From Bacillota bacterium (lineage in GTDB: Bacteria > Bacillota > Clostridia > Oscillospirales > Acutalibacteraceae), in assembly GCA_023416955.1 (NCBI GenBank), contig JAEZGM010000005.1, positions 62,001 to 126,000 on the forward strand: a stretch of DNA of 64,000 nt. Direction: 5' to 3'. Within the stretch, counting starts at the first letter, position 1; each line of letters opens with the position of its first letter. The notes under the pieces were generated by a model, which worked only from the letters and a program-made list of their open reading frames with translations, did not search any database and was not told where the DNA came from. Position numbers and translations under genes: made by a program. Shown here one piece after another: positions 35,555-43,805 of the stretch.

Positions 35555-35845
35555 TTACGCGCCTGTTTTGCCTTGCAAGTTTCCGATTCCCTTAATCAGG
35601 TCAAATACATAGTTGCTTCCCCTGCTGATTAAAATACCGGTCAGAATGCTGCCGAGAAACGGCACGGGCGTTTTCAGCCCCGCCATTGCGAGAACATCCA
35701 CACCGTAGGCCGAGGTAATCAGCACGCCGATAATAATGGAAATCAGCATTTCCCAGCGGACGTTTCCCTTCACGAAAAATTCCTTTACATAGGTAATTAC
35801 ACCCTCTAAAATAATTGCGAGAAAAATTAACGCAAAATAATTCAT
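35555..35845 (-). CDS. Holin-like small membrane protein
   Basis: A 96-residue protein with three hydrophobic segments (about 3-20, 32-55, 60-80). No exact family is recognised. Its position after an endolysin and an XhlA-like protein, together with its size and charge pattern, suggests a phage-type holin. Last gene of the three-gene cassette and adjacent to the secA terminator. Confidence 0.65.
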   Translation of the reverse strand: MNYFALIFLAIILEGVITYVKEFFVKGNVRWEMLISIIIGVLITSAYGVDVLAMAGLKTPVPFLGSILTGILISRGSNYVFDLIKGIGNLQGKTGA

Positions 35846-35887
35846 CTTATTATTACCCTTTCTCAGACGACTGTTTGCATACTTACT

Positions 35888-36196
35888 TTATCCTCCCAAA
35901 ATCAATCTCATTGCTGCGGCGGCTGCCGCGCCCACAATGCCCGACAGCAGATAATTTACCATCAGGTTCCAGCGCGAGCCGGCCACGCTCTCCAGTTCGC
36001 CGAGCCGGCGGTCGTGGTTCGTCAGCTTTTCATCGTAATTCTTTAAAATTTCCCCCATCTTGATGTTCAGCTCCGCCAGCTTTCTCCCGCGTTCCTCCTC
36101 TTCATCCTGCCGCCGTTCCAACCTTTCAAGGTCTTTTTGATTGCGCGCAAAGCGCTCATCCATGCGCTTCTGCCGCTCGTTTTCCGCTTCCTGCAT
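35888..36196 (-). CDS. XhlA-like coiled-coil membrane protein
   Basis: A 102-residue protein. Residues 1-~75 form a highly charged coiled coil (RNQKDLERLERRQDEEEERG, NYDEKLTNHDRRLGELESVAG), and a C-terminal helix (about 80-98, LLSGIVGAAAAAAMRLIL) enters the membrane. This is the layout of haemolysin XhlA from PBSX-like prophages, which works with a holin in lysis. ATG 36196 with GGGGG upstream is preferred to the GTG one codon earlier. The ribosome site overlaps the endolysin stop, implying coupling. Confidence 0.75.
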   Translation of the reverse strand: MQEAENERQKRMDERFARNQKDLERLERRQDEEEERGRKLAELNIKMGEILKNYDEKLTNHDRRLGELESVAGSRWNLMVNYLLSGIVGAAAAAAMRLILGG

Positions 36197-36206
36197 CACG
36201 CGCCCC

Positions 36207-36992
36207 CTATCTTGGGACGGTCAGCACGCCGCCGGGGTAAATCCGGTTCGGGTCCGCTACACCGGGGTTCGCTTTTACCAGCGCGTTCAGCGTTACGCCG
36301 CAGCGCGCAGCAATGCCCGCCATGGTATCGCCGGGGCGCACGGTGTAGCTGCCCGCCGCGCGCTGCGTTTGGCAGCCGTTCAGCCCTTTTGTGCGCATGA
36401 TCGCGGGGTAGTCACGGTACGCAAAGTCCAAATCCACCGCGCCCGAAACACCTTCCACTCTCCCCGTGCTGGAGTACTGCCACATACCGATGTTTTCCAC
36501 ACCCGGGCTTCCGGCATACCGTGCGAGCCAAACATCAAACCGATTCAGCCGCTCCATATCCAAACGGTTTTTCATCCAATCGGGATTCGTATACAGGCAT
36601 ACATAGTACCCGGCTCGTTCCACCCTCCCGCAGAACGCGGCGGCAATGGCCGTCAGCGTATCGCGCCCAAGGTTCTTTTGCGATGCGTCCTCAAGGTCGA
36701 ACGCCACCGGGTACTCGAAACAGCAGCCTTTCACCAAGCTCAGGAAGAAATCGGCTTCCTGCTCCGCTTCACACGGCGTTTTGGCATAGCTGTAATGATA
36801 CGCGCCGCACGGCAGCCCCGCCTGTACCGCGCCGCTGTAGTTCCGGCGAAACATGCGGTCCGTCTGCGCGGACGGATTTTCCTTTCCGTACCCAGCGCGC
36901 AGTATGACGAACTCAATCCCCGCCGCTTTCACCTTCCGAAAATCAATTTCTCCCTGATGATGGGAGACGTCAATTCCTTTTTTGGGATTCAT
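36207..36992 (-). CDS. GH25 lysozyme with C-terminal LysM domain (endolysin-like)
   Basis: A 261-residue muramidase. The GH25 catalytic domain (about 5-190) shows KGIDVSHHQGEIDF, RAGYG, GAYHYSYA and the acidic active-site strand FDLEDAS. The LysM domain (about 213-260, YTVRPGDTMAGIAARCGVTL) binds peptidoglycan. No signal peptide is present, so release depends on the downstream holin-like genes, as in phage. AAAGGAGGATGG precedes ATG 36992. Confidence 0.9.
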   Translation of the reverse strand: MNPKKGIDVSHHQGEIDFRKVKAAGIEFVILRAGYGKENPSAQTDRMFRRNYSGAVQAGLPCGAYHYSYAKTPCEAEQEADFFLSLVKGCCFEYPVAFDLEDASQKNLGRDTLTAIAAAFCGRVERAGYYVCLYTNPDWMKNRLDMERLNRFDVWLARYAGSPGVENIGMWQYSSTGRVEGVSGAVDLDFAYRDYPAIMRTKGLNGCQTQRAAGSYTVRPGDTMAGIAARCGVTLNALVKANPGVADPNRIYPGGVLTVPR

Positions 36993-37159
36993 TTTCCATC
37001 CTCCTTTCTATGTTTAATCCATATATGGAGGTATGCAGGAACAGCTATTGCCTCGGGGAGGGCAACAATTTGATTTTTTTGTGAAGACGGAAACCTGTTT
37101 AATAATATTAACTTCACATGCAGCGAATCACTTTAAATTGACTAAAAAATAAAATACGC

Positions 37160-37204
37160 AAAAAAGCCCCGGAAGCAACAGCGCAAAGCTGCCGCTCCCG
37201 GGGT
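37160..37204 (-). terminator. Terminator of the hrcA-grpE-dnaK-dnaJ operon
   Basis: CCCCGGGAGCGGCAGC ... GCTTCCGGGGCTTTTTT on the minus strand, 17 bases after the dnaJ stop. Confidence 0.8.
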
Positions 37205-37221
37205 TTCGATTACCGTCGGAG

Positions 37222-38355
37222 TCAATCACCGAACATATTTTTTATTTTGTCGAAAAATCCTTTGCGTTTCTGGTAATTTTTCTCTCCGCTCGCGCTGTCA
37301 AATTCCTTAAGGATTTCCTTCTGCTTTTCTGACAGGTTCTTCGGCACTTCGATCGTCATGCGCACAAACTGATCGCCGCGACCGCGGCCGCTCAGGCGCG
37401 GGAATCCTTTTCCCTTCAGCTTGAATACGTCACCCGGCTGGGCGCCTTCGTGCACATCGTAGCTGACCCGTCCGTCAATGGTCGGCACAACAACTTCCGC
37501 CCCGAGTGCCGCCTGACTGAACGTAATCGGCATTTCACACCAGATATCGTTCCCGCGGCGCTCAAAAATCGGGTGCGGACGCACAGTTACATAAACGTGT
37601 AGGTCACCGTCCGGCCCGCCGTTTGTTCCGGCGTTGCCCTGACCGCCCACGTTCAGCACCTGATCATTATCGATACCGGCCGGAATGTTGACTTCAATCG
37701 TCTTTTTCGAGCGTACCCGCCCGGCACCGCCACAGGTCTTGCAGGGCGTGTCAATCACCTTTCCGGAGCCGCCGCAGCGGTCACAGGTGCGGGCTGTCTG
37801 CACCACGCCGAACGGCGTACGCTGACTGACGTGCACCTGACCGCTGCCATTGCAGTTCGGGCAGGTATGGGCGGAAGTGCCTTTCGCCGCACCGCTGCCG
37901 CCGCAGTCGGAACACCGGTCAATTTTATCATATGATATTTTTTTCGGGCAGCCGCTGGCGGACTCTTCAAAGCTGATGCTTACGGAAGCTTCCGCGTCGC
38001 TGCCGCGCCGCGGTGCGTTCGGGTTGGCTGAGCGCCCGCCGCCAAAGCCGCCGAAAAAGCTGTTGAAGATATCGCCAAGGTCAATGTCGCCCGCAAACGG
38101 ACTGCCGGCTCCGCCGCCGAAATTCGGGTCTACCCCGGCGTGGCCGAACTGGTCGTAACGCGCTTTCTTATCTTTATCCGAAAGCACCTCATAGGCCTCG
38201 TTGAGCTCTTTAAACTTCGCTTCGGCTTCTTTGTCGCCCGGGTTCAGGTCCGGGTGATATTTTTTTGCCAGCTTTCGGTAAGCCTTTTTAATCTCATCGT
38301 CAGTGGCATTTTTAGGTACGCCCATGACTTCATAATAATCCCTTTTATCAGCCAA
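37222..38355 (-). CDS. dnaJ: Chaperone protein DnaJ
   Basis: A 377-residue DnaK co-chaperone. The J domain (1-70) has the HPD motif in YHPDLNPGD, followed by a Gly/Phe-rich region (about 75-115). Four zinc-finger repeats follow: CSDCGGSG, CPNCNGSG, CDRCGGSG and CKTCGGAG. C-terminal substrate-binding domains complete the protein. The start is TTG 38355 with AGGAGTGA upstream. Last gene of the heat-shock operon. Confidence 0.96.
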   Translation of the reverse strand: MADKRDYYEVMGVPKNATDDEIKKAYRKLAKKYHPDLNPGDKEAEAKFKELNEAYEVLSDKDKKARYDQFGHAGVDPNFGGGAGSPFAGDIDLGDIFNSFFGGFGGGRSANPNAPRRGSDAEASVSISFEESASGCPKKISYDKIDRCSDCGGSGAAKGTSAHTCPNCNGSGQVHVSQRTPFGVVQTARTCDRCGGSGKVIDTPCKTCGGAGRVRSKKTIEVNIPAGIDNDQVLNVGGQGNAGTNGGPDGDLHVYVTVRPHPIFERRGNDIWCEMPITFSQAALGAEVVVPTIDGRVSYDVHEGAQPGDVFKLKGKGFPRLSGRGRGDQFVRMTIEVPKNLSEKQKEILKEFDSASGEKNYQKRKGFFDKIKNMFGD

Positions 38356-38527
38356 ACCAAATCACTCCTATAATAAATGAACAATGAACACGGATCAAGG
38401 CCTTGATACTTGAAAACAAGGCCTAGAGGAATATTATACACGCGATTTTTCGACAAATCAATATAGTCCCGCGCGATAAACATCCCGTTCCGGTGTTCAT
38501 CATTCATTACAACAAGAAATAAGTTAC

Positions 38528-40375
38528 TTATTTCTTGTTGTCGTCATCCACTTCTTTGTACTCGGCATCATAAACCGGATTGCCGTTCGCGTCCTGTGCC
38601 GGTGCGCCGGAGGCATCCTGTGCAGGGGCTCCCTGCTGCGGTGCGGCGCTCTGGTACAGCTTTTCGCTGACCGCGTACATCGCCTTCTGAAGCTCTTCCG
38701 TGCGGCTGGTCATGTCGGCTGTGTTGTTGGAAGAAATCGCTTCTTTCAGCGAAGCAACCTTCGCGTTCAGATCGCTCTTTTCGGACTCGCCGATCTTGTC
38801 TCCGTTTTCGGAAATCAGCTTTTCAACTGCGTAGCAGAGGTTTTCTGCTTCGTTTTTCTTCTCGACTTCTTCACGTTTCTGCTTATCTTCCGACGCGAAA
38901 CGCTCCGCTTCCTTGACTGCTTTATCAATATCGTCCTTGTTCATATTGGAGCTGGAAGTAATCGTAATTTTCTGCTCCTTTCCGGTGCCGAGGTCTTTCG
39001 CGGAAACATTTACGATGCCGTTCGCGTCAATATCAAACGCGACTTCAATCTGGGGGATTCCGCGCGGCGCCGGAGCAATGCCGTCAAGACGGAACAGGCC
39101 GAGCTGCTTATTGTCACGCGCAAATTCACGTTCACCCTGCAGCACGTTGACCTCAACCTGGGTCTGACCGTCTGCGGCGGTGGAGAAAATCTGGCTCTTC
39201 TTGGTCGGAATGGTGGTGTTGCGCTCAATGATCTTTGTCATAACGCCGCCCATAGTTTCAACGCCGAGGGAAAGTGGGGTAACGTCGAGCAGCAGCAGTC
39301 CTTCGACTTCGCCGCCGAGCACGCCGGCCTGCAGCGCAGCGCCGATTGCAACGCATTCATCCGGATTAATGCCCTTGAACGGGTCTTTTCCGGTCAGCTT
39401 CTTCACCGCGTCCTGTACGGCGGGAATTCTGGAAGAACCGCCGACCATCAGCACTTTGCCGATTTCGTCAATCTTCAGTCCGGAGTCGGAAAGAGCCTGA
39501 CGAACCGGGCTCATGGTCATTTCAACAAGGTCGGAGGTCAGCTCGTTGAACTTCGCTCTGCTGAGTGTGAGGTCAAGGTGCTTCGGGCCTGTTGCGTCCG
39601 CTGTGATAAACGGCAGGTTGATTGCGCTGGTCGTCATGCCGGAAAGCTCGATCTTCGCCTTTTCAGCGGCTTCCTTCAAACGCTGCATCGCCATTTTATC
39701 GCCGCTCAGGTCAATACCGGTCTCTGTCTTAAAGGAAGAAACCATCCAGTCCATCACGCGCTTATCGAAGTCGTCGCCGCCCAGACGGTTGTTACCGGCT
39801 GTTGCGAGAACCTCCTGCACGCCGTCGCCCATTTCAATGATGGAAACATCGAATGTACCGCCGCCAAGGTCATAAACCATGATCTTCTGCTCTTCGCCCT
39901 TATCAATGCCGTAAGAAAGCGCGGCAGCCGTCGGCTCGTTGATAATACGCTTTACGTCAAGGCCCGCGATTTTACCCGCGTCTTTTGTCGCCTGACGCTG
40001 TGCGTCGGTAAAATACGCCGGAACGGTAATAACCGCGGAATTGACTGGCTCGCCCAGATACGCTTCCGCGTCAGTCTTTAATTTCTGCAGAATCATTGCG
40101 GAAATTTCCTGCGGTGTGTAGTTCTTTTCATCAATCTTTACCTTGAAGTTCGTGCCCATTTCTCTTTTAATGGAAATAACGGTACGCTCCGGATTGGTGA
40201 TAGCCTGACGTTTTGCGACCTGACCGACCATACGCTCGCCTGTTTTGGAAAAAGCGACAACGGACGGAGTTGTTCTGGCGCCCTCAGCGTTTGCGATAAC
40301 AACCGGTTCGCCGCCTTCAATAACCGCCACGCAGGAATTGGTAGTACCAAGATCAATGCCTATTGTTTTTGACAT
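38528..40375 (-). CDS. dnaK: Chaperone protein DnaK (Hsp70)
   Basis: A 615-residue Hsp70. The ATPase domain begins KTIGIDLGTTNSCVAV and contains VYDLGGGTFDVSII and VLMVGGSSRIPAV. The substrate domain begins near LLLLDVTPLSLGVETMGG, and the C-terminus is an Ala/Gln/Asp-rich tail. ATG 40375 follows TTGGAGGTTG; the frame to 40402 is not needed. Third gene of the CIRCE-controlled operon. Confidence 0.97.
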   Translation of the reverse strand: MSKTIGIDLGTTNSCVAVIEGGEPVVIANAEGARTTPSVVAFSKTGERMVGQVAKRQAITNPERTVISIKREMGTNFKVKIDEKNYTPQEISAMILQKLKTDAEAYLGEPVNSAVITVPAYFTDAQRQATKDAGKIAGLDVKRIINEPTAAALSYGIDKGEEQKIMVYDLGGGTFDVSIIEMGDGVQEVLATAGNNRLGGDDFDKRVMDWMVSSFKTETGIDLSGDKMAMQRLKEAAEKAKIELSGMTTSAINLPFITADATGPKHLDLTLSRAKFNELTSDLVEMTMSPVRQALSDSGLKIDEIGKVLMVGGSSRIPAVQDAVKKLTGKDPFKGINPDECVAIGAALQAGVLGGEVEGLLLLDVTPLSLGVETMGGVMTKIIERNTTIPTKKSQIFSTAADGQTQVEVNVLQGEREFARDNKQLGLFRLDGIAPAPRGIPQIEVAFDIDANGIVNVSAKDLGTGKEQKITITSSSNMNKDDIDKAVKEAERFASEDKQKREEVEKKNEAENLCYAVEKLISENGDKIGESEKSDLNAKVASLKEAISSNNTADMTSRTEELQKAMYAVSEKLYQSAAPQQGAPAQDASGAPAQDANGNPVYDAEYKEVDDDNKK

Positions 40376-40424
40376 AATAACAACCTCCAAAAATGAATTC
40401 AAATTTCATTTCGATTTTATATAT

Positions 40425-40997
40425 TTAATTTGCCACCTGTACCATTGCGTGGCGAATGACCTTACCCTCGATTTGATAGCCCTTCTGGAACACCTGGGCG
40501 ATGACGTTGTCGCCCGCATTTTCATCTTCTATATGGGACACCGCGTTATGAAGATCGGGATTGAAAGGCTCCCCGGCTTCACCCATCTCTGTGACACTCA
40601 GCTTTTTCAAAGCCGCCTGCATCTGGGTAAAAACCATTTCCACACCTTTACGAAGATCCTCAACGGAACAATCCTTCTGCGCAAGCGCGCGTTCAAGATT
40701 ATCCGCCACAGACAGGAATTCCGTTACCGCCGCTGCAGTCCCGTCCGAATACATCACCGACTTTTCGCGGTCGGTTCGTTTTCTGTAGTTGTCATATTCC
40801 GCCGCGGTGCGCATAAGAAGATCCTTTTGCCTGTTCAGTTCCTCCTGCGCTTTATTCAGCAGCACAATCGGGTCGGTTCCTTCCCGTTCCGCGCCAGCCT
40901 CGTCCGCTGCAGCGGTTTCCGCCGTTTCAGTCTGCTTCGGCTCAGTCTGTTCTGTCTGCTGTGTTTCGCTTACCTGTTCTTTTTCCTGATCACCCAA
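40425..40997 (-). CDS. grpE: Nucleotide exchange factor GrpE
   Basis: A 190-residue DnaK exchange factor. An acidic, Gln/Thr-rich N-terminal ~45 residues is followed by a long coiled-coil helix (YDNYRKRTDREK) and the beta-wing domain (AGEPFNPDLHNAVSHIED, FQKGYQIEGKVIRHAMVQV). The start is TTG 40997 with AAGGGAG upstream, 16 bases after the hrcA stop. Confidence 0.95.
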   Translation of the reverse strand: MGDQEKEQVSETQQTEQTEPKQTETAETAAADEAGAEREGTDPIVLLNKAQEELNRQKDLLMRTAAEYDNYRKRTDREKSVMYSDGTAAAVTEFLSVADNLERALAQKDCSVEDLRKGVEMVFTQMQAALKKLSVTEMGEAGEPFNPDLHNAVSHIEDENAGDNVIAQVFQKGYQIEGKVIRHAMVQVAN

Positions 40998-41013
40998 ATA
41001 AGGCAGCTCCCTT

Positions 41014-42045
41014 CTATTCCGTATCCATGAGCTCCGTCAGAATTTTTCCCACGGAGCCTGAAAGGTATTCGATATTGGAAATCATCTTGCTGTAATTCAT
41101 TCTGGTCGGCCCGATAATCGCGATCGCTCCGGCGTCCTCGCCCCCCACGGCGTAACGGGAAACAATCACGCTTGACCCGCTCAGCTCCGGCTGGTTCGTT
41201 TCTTCCCCGATCAGTACCCGTATGCTGTTTGCTTTTTGCTCCAAAAGACGGGATATTTCCTGCGGACGGGAAAGAAAGCCCATAATGCGCCGGACTTCCT
41301 CCGGCTCAAATTCACGGTAAAACAAAAGGTTCATTTCACCGTCCAGCAAAACTTCGGCCTGCATGGAATCCTGCGCCACCTCCAACACCGCCATCAGCGG
41401 GGAACTCATCAAAATTGACATTTCCCCAAGAGAAACAGCCAACGACTGAATGTAAGCCGGAGTAATGGTGGATACGGGCAGACCAACAAGTTTTTCATTC
41501 AGCACCCTGAAAAACACACGAAGAATTTCGGGCGTTAAATCAAAGTCACAGTGGAAAACCCTGCTCTTCATCGTACCCGCGGAGGTCATTAAGATTACCA
41601 TCGCGGTGCGCCGGCTCGTCTGTACGAACTGAACACCTTTTACCTCCGCCGTGCTGCTGCTCGGCGTGGTAGAAATCGCCGTGAAGCGGGACATTCCCGC
41701 CAGTACGCGGGAAACACCGTCCAGCAGGCGCTGCGGGTCATTTGCGGTCGGCAGCAGCATGCTGTCGAGGTACCGCTGTTCTTCCCCCGAAAGCGGGTGC
41801 CGCTTCATCAGTGTATCAATATAAAGGCGATACCCCTTCTGGGAAGGGACGCGTCCCGCCGAAGTATGCGGCTGCTCCAGCAACCCCATTTCGGAAAGCT
41901 CGCTCAGCTCATTGCGAACCGTGGCCGAAGAAACATTGAAATCGAGGATGTCACAAATTGCTTTGGAGCCGACCGGCTCCCCGGTTGCGACATAGAGGTC
42001 AATCACAGCTGACAAAATCTTTTGCTTTCTGGTATTAAGCTGCAA
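41014..42045 (-). CDS. hrcA: Heat-inducible transcription repressor HrcA
   Basis: A 343-residue repressor of the heat-shock operon binding the CIRCE box 23 bases upstream. The N-terminal winged helix includes GSKAICDILDFNVSSATVRN and PHTSAGRVPSQKGYRLYID. The C-terminal GAF-like domain is conserved (IGPTRMNYSKMISNIEYL). I chose TTG 42045 (LQLNTRKQK), 8 bases after AAGGAG. A GTG at 42054 lies inside that ribosome site. HrcA levels and GroE-dependent folding are known to set this operon's expression. Confidence 0.94.
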   Translation of the reverse strand: MQLNTRKQKILSAVIDLYVATGEPVGSKAICDILDFNVSSATVRNELSELSEMGLLEQPHTSAGRVPSQKGYRLYIDTLMKRHPLSGEEQRYLDSMLLPTANDPQRLLDGVSRVLAGMSRFTAISTTPSSSTAEVKGVQFVQTSRRTAMVILMTSAGTMKSRVFHCDFDLTPEILRVFFRVLNEKLVGLPVSTITPAYIQSLAVSLGEMSILMSSPLMAVLEVAQDSMQAEVLLDGEMNLLFYREFEPEEVRRIMGFLSRPQEISRLLEQKANSIRVLIGEETNQPELSGSSVIVSRYAVGGEDAGAIAIIGPTRMNYSKMISNIEYLSGSVGKILTELMDTE

Positions 42046-42067
42046 TCTCCTCACTCCTTTTTGAGTT

Positions 42068-42094
42068 TTAGCACTCTTATTGTTTGAGTGCTAA
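42068..42094 (-). promoter_or_regulatory. CIRCE operator
   Basis: Perfect TTAGCACTC-N9-GAGTGCTAA, the HrcA binding site, between the promoter region and hrcA. Confidence 0.98.
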
Positions 42095-42298
42095 CTCTAG
42101 ATATTAATTTACCATTCCTATGCACTGTTGTCAATATCATATTTGTAAACTAATTGTGAAATCAAATATTTGCACGCCGTAGGCAATGCTTAAAAAGTAA
42201 AGCTTTGTTTATTTCAGGTAAAATTGCATTCGTTTTAAAATGATAAACAAGGTCTAGTTTTCCCCAAAAATACCGTTCTATCGGGCTGAAGCCGCTTT

Positions 42299-43411
42299 TC
42301 AGCACAAAAGCTCGGCGATCAGCGAATTCGACACCAAAAAGCCTTCGCGCGTCAGCCGGAATCCGTCCGGCAACATTTCAATCAAATTAATTTTTTCATA
42401 TTTTTTTGCGGTTTCGAACATTTCGCGTGGAATCGGAAAACCAAACCGGTTTTGACAATCGCTTTCGCGCAATCCTTCGGCAAGGCGCAGCGCTAGCATG
42501 GCATACTCCTCAAAGTCGCCGCCCGCACCGTCTTTAACTGGGAGCGCACCGTTCAAAAAATCGCGCAGGCTTCGGTCGAAGTAAAACCGCTCGCCGTTCA
42601 TAAACGAATGCGCCGCGGGGCCAAGGCCCAGATATTCTTCACAGTGCCAATATTTCAAATTGTGTCTGCTTTCAAATCCCGGCTTTGCAAAATTTGAAAT
42701 TTCATATTGATAAAATCCGTATTTTTCAAGCTCTTCGCAGGCAAACAGATACAGCTCTCCCGCCTCGTCATCATCGGGCAAAGTAAGCTGTTCCCGCATT
42801 TTGTCATACGCCGTGTGCGGTTCGATTTTCAGCAAATAAGCGGAAATATGCTGTACCCCGGATTCCGCACAAAATGTGATGGAGTGGGCAAGGTTTTCTC
42901 TGCTTTGCCCGGGCGTCGCGATCATCAGGTCAAGTGAAATATTGCTGAATCCGGCTTTTTGTGCGTCGGTCACTGCCTGCCGCGCTTGCTGCGCGGTGTG
43001 CCTGCGCCCGAGCAGACGCAGCTCCTCTTCCTGTGCGGACTGCATTCCAATGGAAAGGCGGTTCACGCCCGCTTCGTGAACCGCCCCCAAAAATCCGCTC
43101 AAATCCTCCGCCGGGTTCACTTCCAGCGTGATTTCAGCGTCTTTCAGTCCGAAATTTTTCCGTGCCGCTTCCACAATAGAAGCGATTCGCTCCGCCCCGA
43201 GCAGATTCGGTGTACCCCCGCCGAAATACAGCGTATCCGCGCGGCGATTTAGCTCTGCCCCACTGTAATTTAATCGATCAATAATACATTTAGTATATTC
43301 TTTCATGCGTTCTTCGCTGCCGCGCATGGAGTAAAAATCGCAGTAAGGGCATTTCCCGTCGCAGAACGGCACATGAAGATAAATGCCAATGTTTTTAGTT
43401 TGTTCGTGCAT
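42299..43411 (-). CDS. hemW: Radical SAM heme chaperone HemW (HemN-like)
   Basis: A 370-residue radical-SAM protein. The cluster motif is CDGKCPYCDF (CxxxCxxC, about 17-24), followed by LYFGGGTPNLL and SIGMQSAQEEELRLLGR. It lacks the N-terminal extension of oxygen-independent coproporphyrinogen oxidase HemN, and its place between lepA and hrcA is that of B. subtilis hemW. HemW delivers heme to respiratory proteins. The name by synteny is firm, the role here less so. Confidence 0.92.
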   Translation of the reverse strand: MHEQTKNIGIYLHVPFCDGKCPYCDFYSMRGSEERMKEYTKCIIDRLNYSGAELNRRADTLYFGGGTPNLLGAERIASIVEAARKNFGLKDAEITLEVNPAEDLSGFLGAVHEAGVNRLSIGMQSAQEEELRLLGRRHTAQQARQAVTDAQKAGFSNISLDLMIATPGQSRENLAHSITFCAESGVQHISAYLLKIEPHTAYDKMREQLTLPDDDEAGELYLFACEELEKYGFYQYEISNFAKPGFESRHNLKYWHCEEYLGLGPAAHSFMNGERFYFDRSLRDFLNGALPVKDGAGGDFEEYAMLALRLAEGLRESDCQNRFGFPIPREMFETAKKYEKINLIEMLPDGFRLTREGFLVSNSLIAELLC

Positions 43412-43587
43412 TTTTGGTTAATAACCCTCCTGTACCAATATAAAACATATTTCTAAAATACCTGCCTGCAAATTAAAGCGGCTGCATATAGCCAAGTACA
43501 AAGTTGCTGTTTTGCCGTCCAAAATGAGGGCAAGCTTCATCATCACACAAAGTCAAAAAAATCCATCTGACGTCAACTATCTTGCCG

Positions 43588-43797
43588 AGACAGTTGGCGG
43601 AGTGTGCGTGCCGTCCCCGTCCCCTTCGTCAATGAAAATCTCAAAGGCCGCCAACACCTCATAGCCCCATGGGGATACATTGGGGGTGCAGGGGGGATTT
43701 ATGGAGCCCTCCCCTGGCCTTTCAAATCCCCCCTGCACGGGCTTTGCGTACTTTCGACCGCGACCGAAAGTACGGGCCCGCCCGCTCAAGGGCAATA
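43588..43797. repeat. P4 GC-rich element (copy c)
   Basis: Same blocks as copy b in the opposite orientation: CCCCTTCGTCAATGAAAATC, GGGGTGCAGGGGGGATTTATGG, CCTGGCCTTTCAAATCCCCCC, hairpin CGTACTTTCG / CGAAAGTACG, then GGGCCCGCCCGCTCAAGGGCA. It fills the hemW-lepA gap up to 8 bases from the lepA stop. Confidence 0.82.
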
Positions 43798-43805
43798 AGT
43801 GGTCA

